A DNA stretch of 64,000 bases, taken from NCBI RefSeq assembly GCF_004122105.1, contig NZ_SBKN01000001.1, positions 310,001-374,000 of the forward strand, given 5' to 3'. The position numbers and the translations under genes were made by a program. Shown piece after piece: positions 16,893 to 24,879 of this stretch (the first letter of the stretch is position 1; every line of letters starts with the position of its first letter). The notes beneath the pieces were generated by a model. It ran no database searches. It was not told the DNA's origin and was given only the letters and a program-made list of their open reading frames with translations. Source of the stretch: Flavobacterium stagni. Its GTDB lineage: Bacteria > Bacteroidota > Bacteroidia > Flavobacteriales > Flavobacteriaceae.

Positions 16893-17978
16893 ATGAAATT
16901 GGGACGATTGATAAGAATTGGGCTGCTTTTTATTGGAAGCTTATATTTTTATTCTTGTTCCTCCCATGAAGAGAACTATGAAGCCGTTCCCGAATCCCCT
17001 GTAGTTTGTGACCTGACGCAAGTGCCGTATGCCAAACTATCGGATTATCATTTTTTTGAAGGGGAATTGAAGAATCTTCAACCCGTTTATGGTGTATTGC
17101 CGTATAAACCCGCTAGCGAACTTTTCACAGATTATGCTTTGAAAAAACGCTTTGTTTGGATGCCTAAAAACACCAAAGCTACTTATGTGAGTGATGCCGA
17201 TATCTTGGAATTACCTGTAGGGAGTGTATTGATTAAGGTGTTTTATTACGATACTGTTTTACCGAATTTAACCACACAAATCATCGAAACCCGATTGATG
17301 ATTCGCAAGGCTGACGGATGGATTTTTGCTGAATACATTTGGAATCCTGATCAATCCGATGCTTTCTTAGAAACGGTCAGCACCACCCGAAGTTTGAGTA
17401 TCCAACAAGGGAATGAAGTATTAAATTTTACCTACCGCACACCCAATACCACTATGGAATGCAATCGCTGTCATGGCAATATTGTTACGTTGAAAAAAAA
17501 TCCGATTGGTATCAAACCCCAAAATCTTAATTGGAATTATTCCTACGGTACTGAAACAACCAATCAACTGAGCAAATGGACTAGTTACGGTTACTTAGAA
17601 AACAACCTCCCTAATTCCATTTCTTCAATAATTAATTATAATGACACGTCACAGAATTTAGACCTCAGAATTCGTTCGTATTTTGATGCAAATTGCGCTC
17701 ATTGCCATAAAGACGGCGGAGAAGCACAAGTACATCCCCTGCGGATGGAATTTAAAGACACGACCGATCCAGAAAATATGGGCGTGGGTGTCGCAGCACT
17801 TCATCAATTACCGGGATACAATGGTCGAATTGTTCAGCCAAATAATATAGGGCAATCGATACTTCATTATCGTGTCAATACCACAACCGATTTGTTTTAC
17901 ATCATGCCAGCTTTGGGCCGATCGGTAAAACACAAAGAAGGCGTTCAATTGGTTGAAGATTGGATCAATTCTTTTTAA
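16893..17978 (+). CDS. Diheme c-type cytochrome lipoprotein (SO2930-like)
   Basis: 361 residues. The lipobox is FYSC with C22. Two haem c attachment motifs are visible: CNRCH at 190-194 and CAHCH at 268-272. The flanking text (VYGVLPYKPASELFTDYALKKRFVWMP early; QNLDLRIRSYFDANCAHCHKD later) matches the family described as SO2930-like diheme cytochromes, often found beside parallel-beta-helix proteins. It should sit on the periplasmic or surface face of a membrane and pass electrons; donor and acceptor are unknown. It is the last gene of the tlpA-DUF6029 operon and ends at a strong bidirectional terminator. Confidence 0.9.
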   Translation: MKLGRLIRIGLLFIGSLYFYSCSSHEENYEAVPESPVVCDLTQVPYAKLSDYHFFEGELKNLQPVYGVLPYKPASELFTDYALKKRFVWMPKNTKATYVSDADILELPVGSVLIKVFYYDTVLPNLTTQIIETRLMIRKADGWIFAEYIWNPDQSDAFLETVSTTRSLSIQQGNEVLNFTYRTPNTTMECNRCHGNIVTLKKNPIGIKPQNLNWNYSYGTETTNQLSKWTSYGYLENNLPNSISSIINYNDTSQNLDLRIRSYFDANCAHCHKDGGEAQVHPLRMEFKDTTDPENMGVGVAALHQLPGYNGRIVQPNNIGQSILHYRVNTTTDLFYIMPALGRSVKHKEGVQLVEDWINSF

Positions 17979-17980
17979 AT

Positions 17981-18014
17981 AAAAAAAGCCTGTTCGTGAA
18001 AACAGGCTTTTTTT
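17981..18014. terminator. Bidirectional terminator
   Basis: A perfect 14-base stem, AAAAAAAGCCTGTT (17981-17994) with AACAGGCTTTTTTT (18001-18014), lies between the cytochrome gene and the facing T9SS gene. Confidence 0.9.
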
Positions 18015-18031
18015 ATGGTTTGAACTTACAA

Positions 18032-18754
18032 TTATCCTTTAATAACTTTCTTAGAAGATGTATTGCCGTAAGCATCCGTAAACTGTAAAATGTATACACC
18101 TGCATTCCACGAAGCAGTGTCTACTATTTGAATACCATAAGGTAAATTTTGTTGTGCAATTAATTTTCCATTGAAATCAAAAACTTGTAAAGTAGACGCT
18201 TTTAATACATCTAAAGTTAATTCATTCGAAATGGTAGTCGCTTTAATTAACACGCCAGTTTCTTGCAATTGTTGAATATCTGCTGTCGATAATCCTGGGT
18301 CATAGCGATACGTAACATCTACTGTATTTCCTGTTGGATTACCCGCTTGGAAAAAACGAAATGCATAATCTTTAGGATAGGGAGCAACTCCTGCAACTGT
18401 ATTTAAAAAATGGCCATCATTGCCACTTTGTCCTCCTGCTGGAATGGTTAAATACGGTAAATTTACAGGGTAATTATTCCCTTCTTCGACATCCGAAAGA
18501 CATTCATTGGCAAAACATAATTCGAAACCAATTCCATCTGAATTGGTTAATGTCATACAGTTTATGCGAACATTTACAGGCGAAGACGATAAATTTTTAA
18601 CGTAAAAATCCAACTCCGCTTGTGGATAATCAATAGTGTTAAATGCTAATACCTGACCGTTAGCAATGGGTGTATTGTTATGTCTTGTTACTGCAATTTG
18701 AGCTTGTGACAAACCAGCAACTAAAAACAAACCGAAAAATAGAACTTTTTTCAT
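18032..18754 (-). CDS. T9SS-secreted protein of unknown function
   Basis: 240 residues from the ATG at 18754 (MKKVLFFGLFLVAGLSQAQIA, a good signal peptide). The frame is open nine codons further upstream to 18781, but that start lies inside a hairpin and would bury the signal. The middle (about 20-160) is a beta-sandwich-like domain (YPQAELDFYVKNLSSSPVNVR) with three Cys. The C-terminus from about 170 is a type A sorting domain (VFDFNGKLIAQQNLPYGIQ, then WNAGVYILQF and KKVIKG), which sends it through the type IX system to the surface. It lies 43 bases after the 604-residue T9SS gene. Confidence 0.85.
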   Translation of the reverse strand: MKKVLFFGLFLVAGLSQAQIAVTRHNNTPIANGQVLAFNTIDYPQAELDFYVKNLSSSPVNVRINCMTLTNSDGIGFELCFANECLSDVEEGNNYPVNLPYLTIPAGGQSGNDGHFLNTVAGVAPYPKDYAFRFFQAGNPTGNTVDVTYRYDPGLSTADIQQLQETGVLIKATTISNELTLDVLKASTLQVFDFNGKLIAQQNLPYGIQIVDTASWNAGVYILQFTDAYGNTSSKKVIKG

Positions 18755-18770
18755 GTTTTGGGGATATAAA

Positions 18771-18788
18771 GGGGGAATCACTTCCCCC
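18771..18788 (-). promoter_or_regulatory. Intercistronic hairpin between two T9SS genes
   Basis: A perfect inverted repeat, GGGGGAA (18771-18777), loop TCAC, TTCCCCC (18782-18788), followed on the minus strand by only a short TTT. It is too weak in T for a confident terminator. It may stabilise the upstream message or reduce read-through into the smaller gene. Confidence 0.55.
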
Positions 18789-18797
18789 GTTATTTAA

Positions 18798-20612
18798 TTA
18801 ATTTAAAACAATTTTTTGAGACTGTGTAGCACCTGATGTGTTGGTCATTTTAGCTACATATACTCCTTTTTGCAACGATGTTAAATTCATAGAAGCACCG
18901 TTTTCAAGACCTGCCGATTTGAAAACCACTTTTCCAGTCATATCAGTAATTTCAACTGAAACTGCTTCTTCTGAAGCAATTTGAACAATACCGTTTGATG
19001 GATTTGGATATAATGTAGCAAATGCATTCGATTGGAATTGGTTATTTGCTAAAGCATCTGTAGCGTACGCTGCTTGCATAATTGCCTTAGTTGCTGTATT
19101 TTGAACGAAAACAACAACATCAATATCAGATAATTCCTCGATATTCAAACCAACCAAACTTTCTTGTAATGAGAATGTATTCGGAGTATTATAGGTAAAA
19201 TTCACTGAAGACCCAGAAGCATCAGGTAACATTTTCATCATTACATTTTTAAAGGAAGTTTCGCCATTGGTTGCAACATTTCCTGTAGTAATTCGCTCCA
19301 CAACTACGGCATGTACTGTGTACGTCCCCGTTAAATAAGGAGTTGTTGTAATATTTACAGTTAAATCTGTTCCATTTAACAAACGCGTAGCATTGATGGC
19401 AAAATAAGCAGGTTCAGCCATCTCAGCATTCAAAGCTGATTGCAATTGAGCCGTACTGAAATTCGTTCCTTCTTTTGAATCCACATACAATGTAGGCGCA
19501 CCAGTTACTCCATAATAAGCAACGCGTTCACCTACTTCTGAAGTATAATAGGGATCACCTGAACCTGGCCAGTTTACTTGATAGCAAATCAATGCTAAGT
19601 TATCGTGGTTGGTTCCAGTCGTGTAGAAAGGACTAAAATAATTGGTGTTGAATGAGTAACATGGTCCACAAGTCGAACTCGAAAATTTTTCATATAAAGG
19701 TAAGCGAGTTGTGCTTCCACTTGCTACAGCTACTGATTTTGTTACTAAATCGTTTGTCGCATCTCCATCAACTGCTTGACCATTTACATTCGCAACCCAA
19801 ACTTTTAAGGAGTAAGTTCCTGGAGTTGCATTCCATTGATCATTGTGTGTATAATTATACGTTTGTCCTGCTGTAATGTTCAATCCAGATAACGATTGTG
19901 AATAGATTGTTCCATTGTCAACTTGCCACTTGATATCCATAGTTGTGATTGGCGAAGTTCCCATATTTTTAATAGTTCCACTGATTACTTTTGAACCTGC
20001 AGCAACTATAGCATTCATGTTTACAGTTGTAGTTTCTGCGTCTACAGCTTGAATTTGTTCAACCGTAATTTCATCAATAAATATATTATTTCCGTATTGA
20101 GAAGTTCCTAATATATTAATATACCCAGTACCTGAAAGATTACCTGGAATATCAAATGAATAAGCATACCACCCATCAGCAGCAACAACAGGAGCTAACT
20201 GCACTGAACGGTTAACAGTCCCTAATAATGTTCCCCCAGCAGCCGCTGTTGTATTGTAATAAACTTTAATATTATCAGCATCTGTTGGATACCCTGAATC
20301 ACGGAACATTTTCAATTTTACGCGGTAAGTTGCCCCTGCAAAAGTAATGGCTGGCGATGTTAATCGGCCTGTTCCATTAGCAGGAATATTATACGAATTG
20401 AAACGCGCCATACCGGCACCTGCAAATGGGGAACAAACAGGAGCACCTCCAGTTGTTCGTCTTGCCCAAGCATTGATAGTTGTTCCAGCATCACTGGTTG
20501 TTGTCGTAGAAGTCCACCCCAATGCCGCATCGAAATTTTGAGAAGCAACAATTTGTGCCTGACTCAAGAATGACACCAAAAGGAATGCAAAAAGTAAAGT
20601 AGTTTTTTTCAT
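18798..20612 (-). CDS. T9SS-secreted protein with Omp28/thioredoxin-like domain
   Basis: 604 residues. Signal peptide to about residue 19 (SFLSQAQ). A jelly-roll/adhesion-like domain spans about 20-190 (SQNFDAALGWTST, RLTSPAITF), then a CARDB-like strand domain (about 195-295, VWVANVNGQAVDGDATND). A thioredoxin-type domain carries EKFSSSTCGPCYSFN (C315, C318) and GVTGAPTLYVD with its cis-Pro (about 300-500). A type A T9SS sorting domain closes it (about 530-604, ATLYPNPSNGIVQI, GVYVAKM). It is a secreted relative of the Omp28 lipoprotein at 14.6 kb and the third CxxC thioredoxin-like protein within 7 kb. Confidence 0.88.
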   Translation of the reverse strand: MKKTTLLFAFLLVSFLSQAQIVASQNFDAALGWTSTTTTSDAGTTINAWARRTTGGAPVCSPFAGAGMARFNSYNIPANGTGRLTSPAITFAGATYRVKLKMFRDSGYPTDADNIKVYYNTTAAAGGTLLGTVNRSVQLAPVVAADGWYAYSFDIPGNLSGTGYINILGTSQYGNNIFIDEITVEQIQAVDAETTTVNMNAIVAAGSKVISGTIKNMGTSPITTMDIKWQVDNGTIYSQSLSGLNITAGQTYNYTHNDQWNATPGTYSLKVWVANVNGQAVDGDATNDLVTKSVAVASGSTTRLPLYEKFSSSTCGPCYSFNTNYFSPFYTTGTNHDNLALICYQVNWPGSGDPYYTSEVGERVAYYGVTGAPTLYVDSKEGTNFSTAQLQSALNAEMAEPAYFAINATRLLNGTDLTVNITTTPYLTGTYTVHAVVVERITTGNVATNGETSFKNVMMKMLPDASGSSVNFTYNTPNTFSLQESLVGLNIEELSDIDVVVFVQNTATKAIMQAAYATDALANNQFQSNAFATLYPNPSNGIVQIASEEAVSVEITDMTGKVVFKSAGLENGASMNLTSLQKGVYVAKMTNTSGATQSQKIVLN

Positions 20613-20752
20613 TTTTGGTAAAGGTTAATCGTTTGTAAGTTTGTATTTCTTAAAAAAGTTGCACAATTTTAAGAAAATAAAACAGATAATCGACTATCAA
20701 TCAACGCTTTTTTTAAATTATAATTGTTAAAATTTGCTCTAGCAACAATTTG

Positions 20753-20783
20753 TTTGGCAGTCTATGTGAAATGTTTATATTTG
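20753..20783 (+). promoter_or_regulatory. Promoter of tRNA-Ala
   Basis: TTTG at 20753-20756, a 19-base spacer, and TATATTTG at 20776-20783 fit the Bacteroidota consensus (TTG-N19-TAnnTTTG) almost perfectly. The tRNA begins 12 bases further on. Confidence 0.8.
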
Positions 20784-20794
20784 TACACCAACAT

Positions 20795-20868
20795 GGGGAT
20801 GTAGCTCAGTTGGCTAGAGCGCTACGCTGGCAGCGTAGAGGTCGTGGGTTCGAGCCCCATCTTCTCCA
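20795..20868 (+). tRNA. tRNA-Ala, anticodon GGC
   Basis: 74 bases from GGGGATG to the discriminator A. D-arm GCTC/GAGC; anticodon stem CTACG/CGTAG closing the loop CTGGCAG, so the anticodon is GGC; T-arm GTGGG/CCCAT with TTCGAGC. The G3-U70 pair, the alanine identity element, is present. CCA is not encoded. There is one U-U mismatch in the acceptor stem (positions 6-67). Confidence 0.95.
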
Positions 20869-20870
20869 CA

Positions 20871-20903
20871 AAAAAACCGAAACATTATTGTTTCGGTTTT
20901 TTT
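20871..20903. terminator. Bidirectional terminator after tRNA-Ala
   Basis: A 13-base stem, AAAAAACCGAAAC (20871-20883) with GTTTCGGTTTTTT (20890-20902), has T-tracts on both strands. It serves the tRNA and the facing DUF3109 gene, whose stop codon lies in its right edge. Confidence 0.9.
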
Positions 20904-21480
20904 ATTTTTTGCGCTCTTCGGCCAATTCACCGGCGACCTTTTCCAATTCAGCGTACCAATTTTCACCAAAGCGACGAATCAATGCTTCTTTCACAAATTT
21001 ATACACTGGCACTTGGAGTTCTTTTCCCAGCGTACATGCATCGTCACAAATGTCCCAACGATCGTAGTTTACCGCTGCAAATTCGGAGAAATCTTTAATT
21101 CGGATGGGATATAAATGACAAGAAACGGGTTTTTTCCAATCGACTATTCCTTCGTTATAAGCTTGTTCAATGGCGCACAAAGCAGTATCGCCGTCAAAAA
21201 TAACATAGGCACAATCTTTATTATCGATTAATGGCGTTTCTAAATCCTGTTCCGTTCCCACGACCCATGTTCCTAAACGCTCAATAGCTTCAATGCCTTC
21301 GGGACGCAAATAGGGTTTTACTTTGGGATAAATAGCTTGAAGAATTTCTGTTTCCTCTTGGGACAATGGCGCACCGGCATCACCGTCTACACAGCAAGCA
21401 CCTTTACAGGCGGTAAGGTTGCACACAAAATCTTTTTCGAGTATATCTTCCGATACGATGGTTTTTCCCAGTTGAAACAT
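20902..21480 (-). CDS. DUF3109 family Cys-rich protein
   Basis: 192 residues, cytoplasmic. Cysteines lie in a pattern resembling a metal or iron-sulfur site: FVCNLTACKGACC (C20, C25, C29, C30), then NKDCAYV, TALCAIE, PVSCHLYPIR and ICDDACTL. This matches DUF3109, related to the YkgJ-type zinc/iron-chelating families. Its biochemical role is unknown. It stands alone, with a TAnnTTTG box at 21497-21504 in front and a shared terminator behind. Confidence 0.88.
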   Translation of the reverse strand: MFQLGKTIVSEDILEKDFVCNLTACKGACCVDGDAGAPLSQEETEILQAIYPKVKPYLRPEGIEAIERLGTWVVGTEQDLETPLIDNKDCAYVIFDGDTALCAIEQAYNEGIVDWKKPVSCHLYPIRIKDFSEFAAVNYDRWDICDDACTLGKELQVPVYKFVKEALIRRFGENWYAELEKVAGELAEERKK

Positions 21481-21496
21481 AGTATTTTCTTTGCCA

Positions 21497-21504
21497 CAAA
21501 GATA
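21497..21504 (-). promoter_or_regulatory. -7 box of the DUF3109 gene
   Basis: The minus strand reads TATCTTTG, with a predicted leader of about ten bases before the ATG at 21480. Confidence 0.45.
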
Positions 21505-21770
21505 TTACTTTCTTCGAACAGAACCACTGATCACTACATACTGATGACTGAATACTGATGACTGAATACTGATCCGTGCCCACTGATGACTACACCCGCG
21601 CTAAGGATAGGAGTGGAAAGCCCGGATGCGGAGGAACGGAGCAACGGACTTGCAACGGATAGCCTGACCCCGACCGATAAAAACAAGCTTGTAAAGCGTA
21701 GTTTTTACGGGTCGGGGGAGCGCCCAAATTATTCAAAATCAGATTTTTAAAATTTAACTTCAATTTAAAA
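21505..21770. other. Gene-free stretch with short direct repeats and REP-like element
   Basis: The gap between the divergent DUF3109 and MarC genes spans about 340 bases. It holds two tandem copies of actgatgactgaat (21540-21567) with partial further copies to about 21592, then repeat copy C, then AT-rich sequence leading to the MarC promoter. No coding frame was found. Confidence 0.7.
21595..21727. repeat. REP-like intergenic repeat, copy C
   Basis: The longest copy, opening cgcgctaaggataggagtgg and closing gagcgcccaaa. Inside is a long hairpin in which ccccgaccgataaaaac pairs imperfectly with gtttttacgggtcgggg. Its first part is the reverse complement of the start of copy D (ggaaagcccgga versus tccggctttcc). 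Confidence 0.7.
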
Positions 21771-21799
21771 TTGGCATCCTTTTTTTAAGCGTACTTTTG
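21771..21799 (+). promoter_or_regulatory. Promoter of the MarC-family gene
   Basis: TTG at 21771-21773 and TACTTTTG at 21792-21799, spaced by 18 bases, upstream of the ATG at 21818. Confidence 0.65.
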
Positions 21800-21817
21800 C
21801 AAAAAATTTGAAAAACA

Positions 21818-22396
21818 ATGTTAGGATTGGACTTTAAAGAGATTGTGACCATCGGGATGGTGCTTTTTGCGGTGATTGATATAGTGGGAACGATTCCGAT
21901 TATTGTGGATTTACGTCAAAAATTTGGGCATATTGAATCGGAGAAAGCCTCTTTGGCGGCGGGAATTATCATGATTACGTTTTTATTTGCAGGGGAAGAA
22001 TTCCTGAAACTCATTGGCACCGATGTGCATTCGTTTGCGGTTGCGGGTTCGTTTGTGTTGTTCTTTTTGGCCTTGGAAATGATATTGGGCATCCGAATTT
22101 ATAAGGAAGAAGCCAATACTTCTGCGTCGATTGTGCCTTTAGCGTTTCCGTTGATTGCGGGTGCTGGGACCATGACAACCTTACTTTCGTTGCGATCGCA
22201 GTACGCTTCCATAAATATTGTGATTGCTATCATTTTGAACATTATTTTGGTCTATGTGGTTTTAAAATCATCGGCAAAAATCGAGAAACTTTTGGGTAAA
22301 AACGGCTTGGGTGTGATTCGTAAAACCTTTGGTGTCGTGCTTTTGGCGATTGCTGTTAAATTATTTGCATCGAATGTTAAAGCACTCTTTGTGTAG
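21818..22396 (+). CDS. MarC family membrane protein
   Basis: 192 residues with six hydrophobic helices and the family pattern near the start (TIGMVLFAVIDIVGTIPIIVD), then PLAFPLIAGAGTMTTLLSL in the fourth helix, the conserved P-x-xGP/AG block. MarC proteins are inner-membrane proteins once linked to antibiotic resistance without proof; a transport role is suspected. It heads a plus-strand run with a 65-residue membrane protein and a FAD protein, and has its own promoter. Confidence 0.93.
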   Translation: MLGLDFKEIVTIGMVLFAVIDIVGTIPIIVDLRQKFGHIESEKASLAAGIIMITFLFAGEEFLKLIGTDVHSFAVAGSFVLFFLALEMILGIRIYKEEANTSASIVPLAFPLIAGAGTMTTLLSLRSQYASINIVIAIILNIILVYVVLKSSAKIEKLLGKNGLGVIRKTFGVVLLAIAVKLFASNVKALFV

Positions 22397-22434
22397 ACGA
22401 GAAATTTTTAACTTTACACCCTTAAATTTTCATC

Positions 22435-22632
22435 ATGAAACTTTTCACCACGATATTAATTTTTATTGCCATTGCCTTAATTGTTGTCAACGTAATTCAA
22501 TTGGATTTTGAACATCCGTTTGAAGGAAATAGCTTGGTAGCGTTGATTGGCATAGTAGCTTCATTTTGTGCGGTTTTCATTCTTTTGATTTTCAAAATGT
22601 CGAAGAAAATCGAAGAAAAAATGAAAAACTAA
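22435..22632 (+). CDS. Small two-helix membrane protein, 65 residues
   Basis: Two hydrophobic helices, residues 4-22 (FTTILIFIAIALIVVNVIQ) and 34-53 (LVALIGIVASFCAVFILLI), are joined by a short acidic loop (LDFEHPFEGN). A basic tail FKMSKKIEEKMKN follows. I know no function. It lies 38 bases after the MarC gene and 4 bases before the FAD protein, so it is probably co-transcribed with both. Confidence 0.8.
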   Translation: MKLFTTILIFIAIALIVVNVIQLDFEHPFEGNSLVALIGIVASFCAVFILLIFKMSKKIEEKMKN

Positions 22633-22636
22633 TTCC

Positions 22637-23254
22637 ATGTTTGATGTCTTAATCATTGGCGGAGGCGTATCGGGAATTTCCTGTGCCTTGGTGTTGGGTT
22701 CGGCGGGAACCAAACCCTTTGCTGCCACCAAAAAAATTGGCGTGTTTACCCATCAAAAAGCCTCGTCACTTCAAGATGCGGTTTTTAATAATGCCTACGG
22801 AATTCCTGCTGGAAAATTGGGTTCTGAATTATTAACCGAGAGTACGTCGCAACTCGCAGCCCTTTATCCGCAGGTAATTCAACTACCAGATATCAAAATT
22901 CTTCGCATCGAAGGCGAATACCCCCACTTTACGTTGTTCGCTAACGACGGAACGACTTATGAAGCCCAAAATGTAGTGATTGCTATTGGTGCTGGAAATC
23001 CGTTTACCATTGCCGGTTTGGAAGAATATGTCATGCCGCATCAAAAAGCGAATCCGGCAAAAAACCGTTTGCAATTGCGGAATTCCGATCACTTGGTAAA
23101 ACCTGGGATTTATGTAAGTGGAACTTTAGCGGGCTGGCGCAGTCAGTTGCCTATTGCCGCAGGGAGTGGTGCTTCAGTAGCTACCGATATTCTTACCGCA
23201 TGGAACGGTGGCGAACCCGTGCAAATTCACGACAGCACACGCGTAAAACCCTAG
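22637..23254 (+). CDS. Stand-alone FAD-binding domain, thioredoxin-reductase-like
   Basis: 205 residues. The dinucleotide-binding loop is FDVLIIGGGVSGISCAL (GGGVSG at 8-13), and a second FAD contact is GIYVSGTLAGWRSQLPIAAGSG near 155-175, as in thioredoxin-reductase-like flavoproteins. The NADPH-binding domain and the CxxC found in true thioredoxin reductases (about 310 residues) are both missing. It appears intact rather than broken: a start, an end and no frame disruption. The electron source must come from elsewhere, or it is not a reductase. It ends directly against the convergent ctpA stop (no gap). Confidence 0.8.
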   Translation: MFDVLIIGGGVSGISCALVLGSAGTKPFAATKKIGVFTHQKASSLQDAVFNNAYGIPAGKLGSELLTESTSQLAALYPQVIQLPDIKILRIEGEYPHFTLFANDGTTYEAQNVVIAIGAGNPFTIAGLEEYVMPHQKANPAKNRLQLRNSDHLVKPGIYVSGTLAGWRSQLPIAAGSGASVATDILTAWNGGEPVQIHDSTRVKP

Positions 23255-24826
23255 TTACTTTTTCAAAACTTTTTGGATCATGGGATCCTCTTTCAGCAAC
23301 AAGCGGTAATAGTCGGCATCCCCGAACAACTGTCGGGCGAACTCGGCTTGAACATACCGATTAACAAGTGCTTTACTGTTTTCTAATTTTAACGGCACAC
23401 CGCTTTCTTCCAAGTATTTTTCAAATTTTGACGCATAAGAAGCATCTTTTTGAATGGCTGCTAAAAATTGGTCGAACGAAAGATTCGCATAAAGTTTTCG
23501 GTTCTGGTCCAATTGTTCGAACACAAAATGACCAACGACACCCGTCTTTAAAATGTATTCCAAGCTTTCTTCGCCGTGAGCCGACTCTAAAGGCACGAAT
23601 ATATCCGGAACGATGCCGCCTCCACCGTACACAATGCGTCCTTTTTTGGTTTTGAATTTTAAGGAATCAGAAATTTTAATTTTATCTTTTTCATACAATT
23701 CCCCCGACTCAAAACGGTCTTCAAATTCTTTGTAGTACGCCGCCGCATCGCCTTTTCGGTAGGGTTTTTGAATCGAACGACCGCTGGGTGTATAATAGCG
23801 AGCAATGGTTAAACGCACCGCTGAACCGTCATCAAAATTCATTTCCCGTTGTACCAATCCTTTTCCGAAAGAACGGCGTCCAACCACAAGGCCGCGATCG
23901 TTATCTTGAATAGCGCCTGCCAAAATCTCACTGGCTGAAGCTGAATTTTCATCGATTAACAAGGTTACTTTACCGCGTTCGAACAATCCCTCCTCAGTCG
24001 CGTAGGTTTTTTCGATAGCGCCTTTTTTATTTTTTGTAAAAACAATAAGTTCGTTTTCTTTCAAAAGTTCGTCAGCAATTGCCACCGCCGACTCCATGAC
24101 ACCTCCCCCATTTTCACGAAGATCAATCACCAAAGACTGCATGCCTTGTCCTTTTAATTTTTGCAAAGCAGTATGGAATTCACGCCCTGTGGTTTCCGAA
24201 AAACGTTCAATTTTAATATAACCCGTAGTGGCATTTAACAGCGTTGCTACATCGACGCTTTTCAGCGGAATCACATCGCGTACCACTGTGGTTTTGAATG
24301 TTTTTTTGGTGGATTTACGGTAAATAGTGAGCACCACCTCCGAATTGGGTTCGCCCCGTAATTTGTTATACAGTTCTTCCGATTTTAATTTTTTGCCAAA
24401 TAATTTGGTTTTGTCTGCAAAGAGAATGCGGTCGCCCTCTCGAATTCCTGCTTTGGCTGCGGGTCCGCCCTCAATAGGTTTGATCACAGCGATAGTATCA
24501 TTGTAGGTGTAAAAATTAATGCCGACTCCTACAAAATCACCTTTCATATTATCGGCCAACAAGGCTTGTTCTTTGGGTGTGACATATACCGAGTGCGGAT
24601 CCAAACTCGCCAAAATATTGGTCACGGTCAAATCCACAATAGAATCGGTTTTCACCTCATCCACATATTCATTATCAATAAAATTCAGTAAGCGATTGAG
24701 TTTTGCGCGGTAATCGTTTTTAGCATAGGTGCGCTCAACCGGATAATTGATCCAGCCCCCTATGACGATTCCTAGTGCAACACAGGAAAAAAATAAAAAC
24801 GGGATGTAGATCTTATTGATTTTCAT
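23255..24826 (-). CDS. ctpA: C-terminal processing protease, S41 family
   Basis: 523 residues from the ATG at 24826; a TTG two codons earlier is less likely. Signal anchor in the first 25 residues (YIPFLFFSCVALGIVIGGW). An N-terminal helical part is followed by a PDZ domain (about 85-170, GIREGDRILFADKTKLFG) and the S41 catalytic core: LVIDLRENGGGVMESAV, the serine in IDENSASASEILAGA and the lysine in RRSFGKGLVQ. It cleaves proteins from their C-terminal ends in the periplasm. It follows a dCMP deaminase gene by 53 bases on the same strand. Confidence 0.94.
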   Translation of the reverse strand: MKINKIYIPFLFFSCVALGIVIGGWINYPVERTYAKNDYRAKLNRLLNFIDNEYVDEVKTDSIVDLTVTNILASLDPHSVYVTPKEQALLADNMKGDFVGVGINFYTYNDTIAVIKPIEGGPAAKAGIREGDRILFADKTKLFGKKLKSEELYNKLRGEPNSEVVLTIYRKSTKKTFKTTVVRDVIPLKSVDVATLLNATTGYIKIERFSETTGREFHTALQKLKGQGMQSLVIDLRENGGGVMESAVAIADELLKENELIVFTKNKKGAIEKTYATEEGLFERGKVTLLIDENSASASEILAGAIQDNDRGLVVGRRSFGKGLVQREMNFDDGSAVRLTIARYYTPSGRSIQKPYRKGDAAAYYKEFEDRFESGELYEKDKIKISDSLKFKTKKGRIVYGGGGIVPDIFVPLESAHGEESLEYILKTGVVGHFVFEQLDQNRKLYANLSFDQFLAAIQKDASYASKFEKYLEESGVPLKLENSKALVNRYVQAEFARQLFGDADYYRLLLKEDPMIQKVLKK

Positions 24827-24879
24827 ACCCAATGTGTGTGTTTAGTTTTTTTACTAACGGACAAAATCCGCTCTTTATT

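Noticed and set aside
21540..21592. Possible CRISPR-like spacing of actgatgactgaat units
   Set aside because: The units are contiguous with no unique spacers and no cas genes are near; plain tandem repeats.
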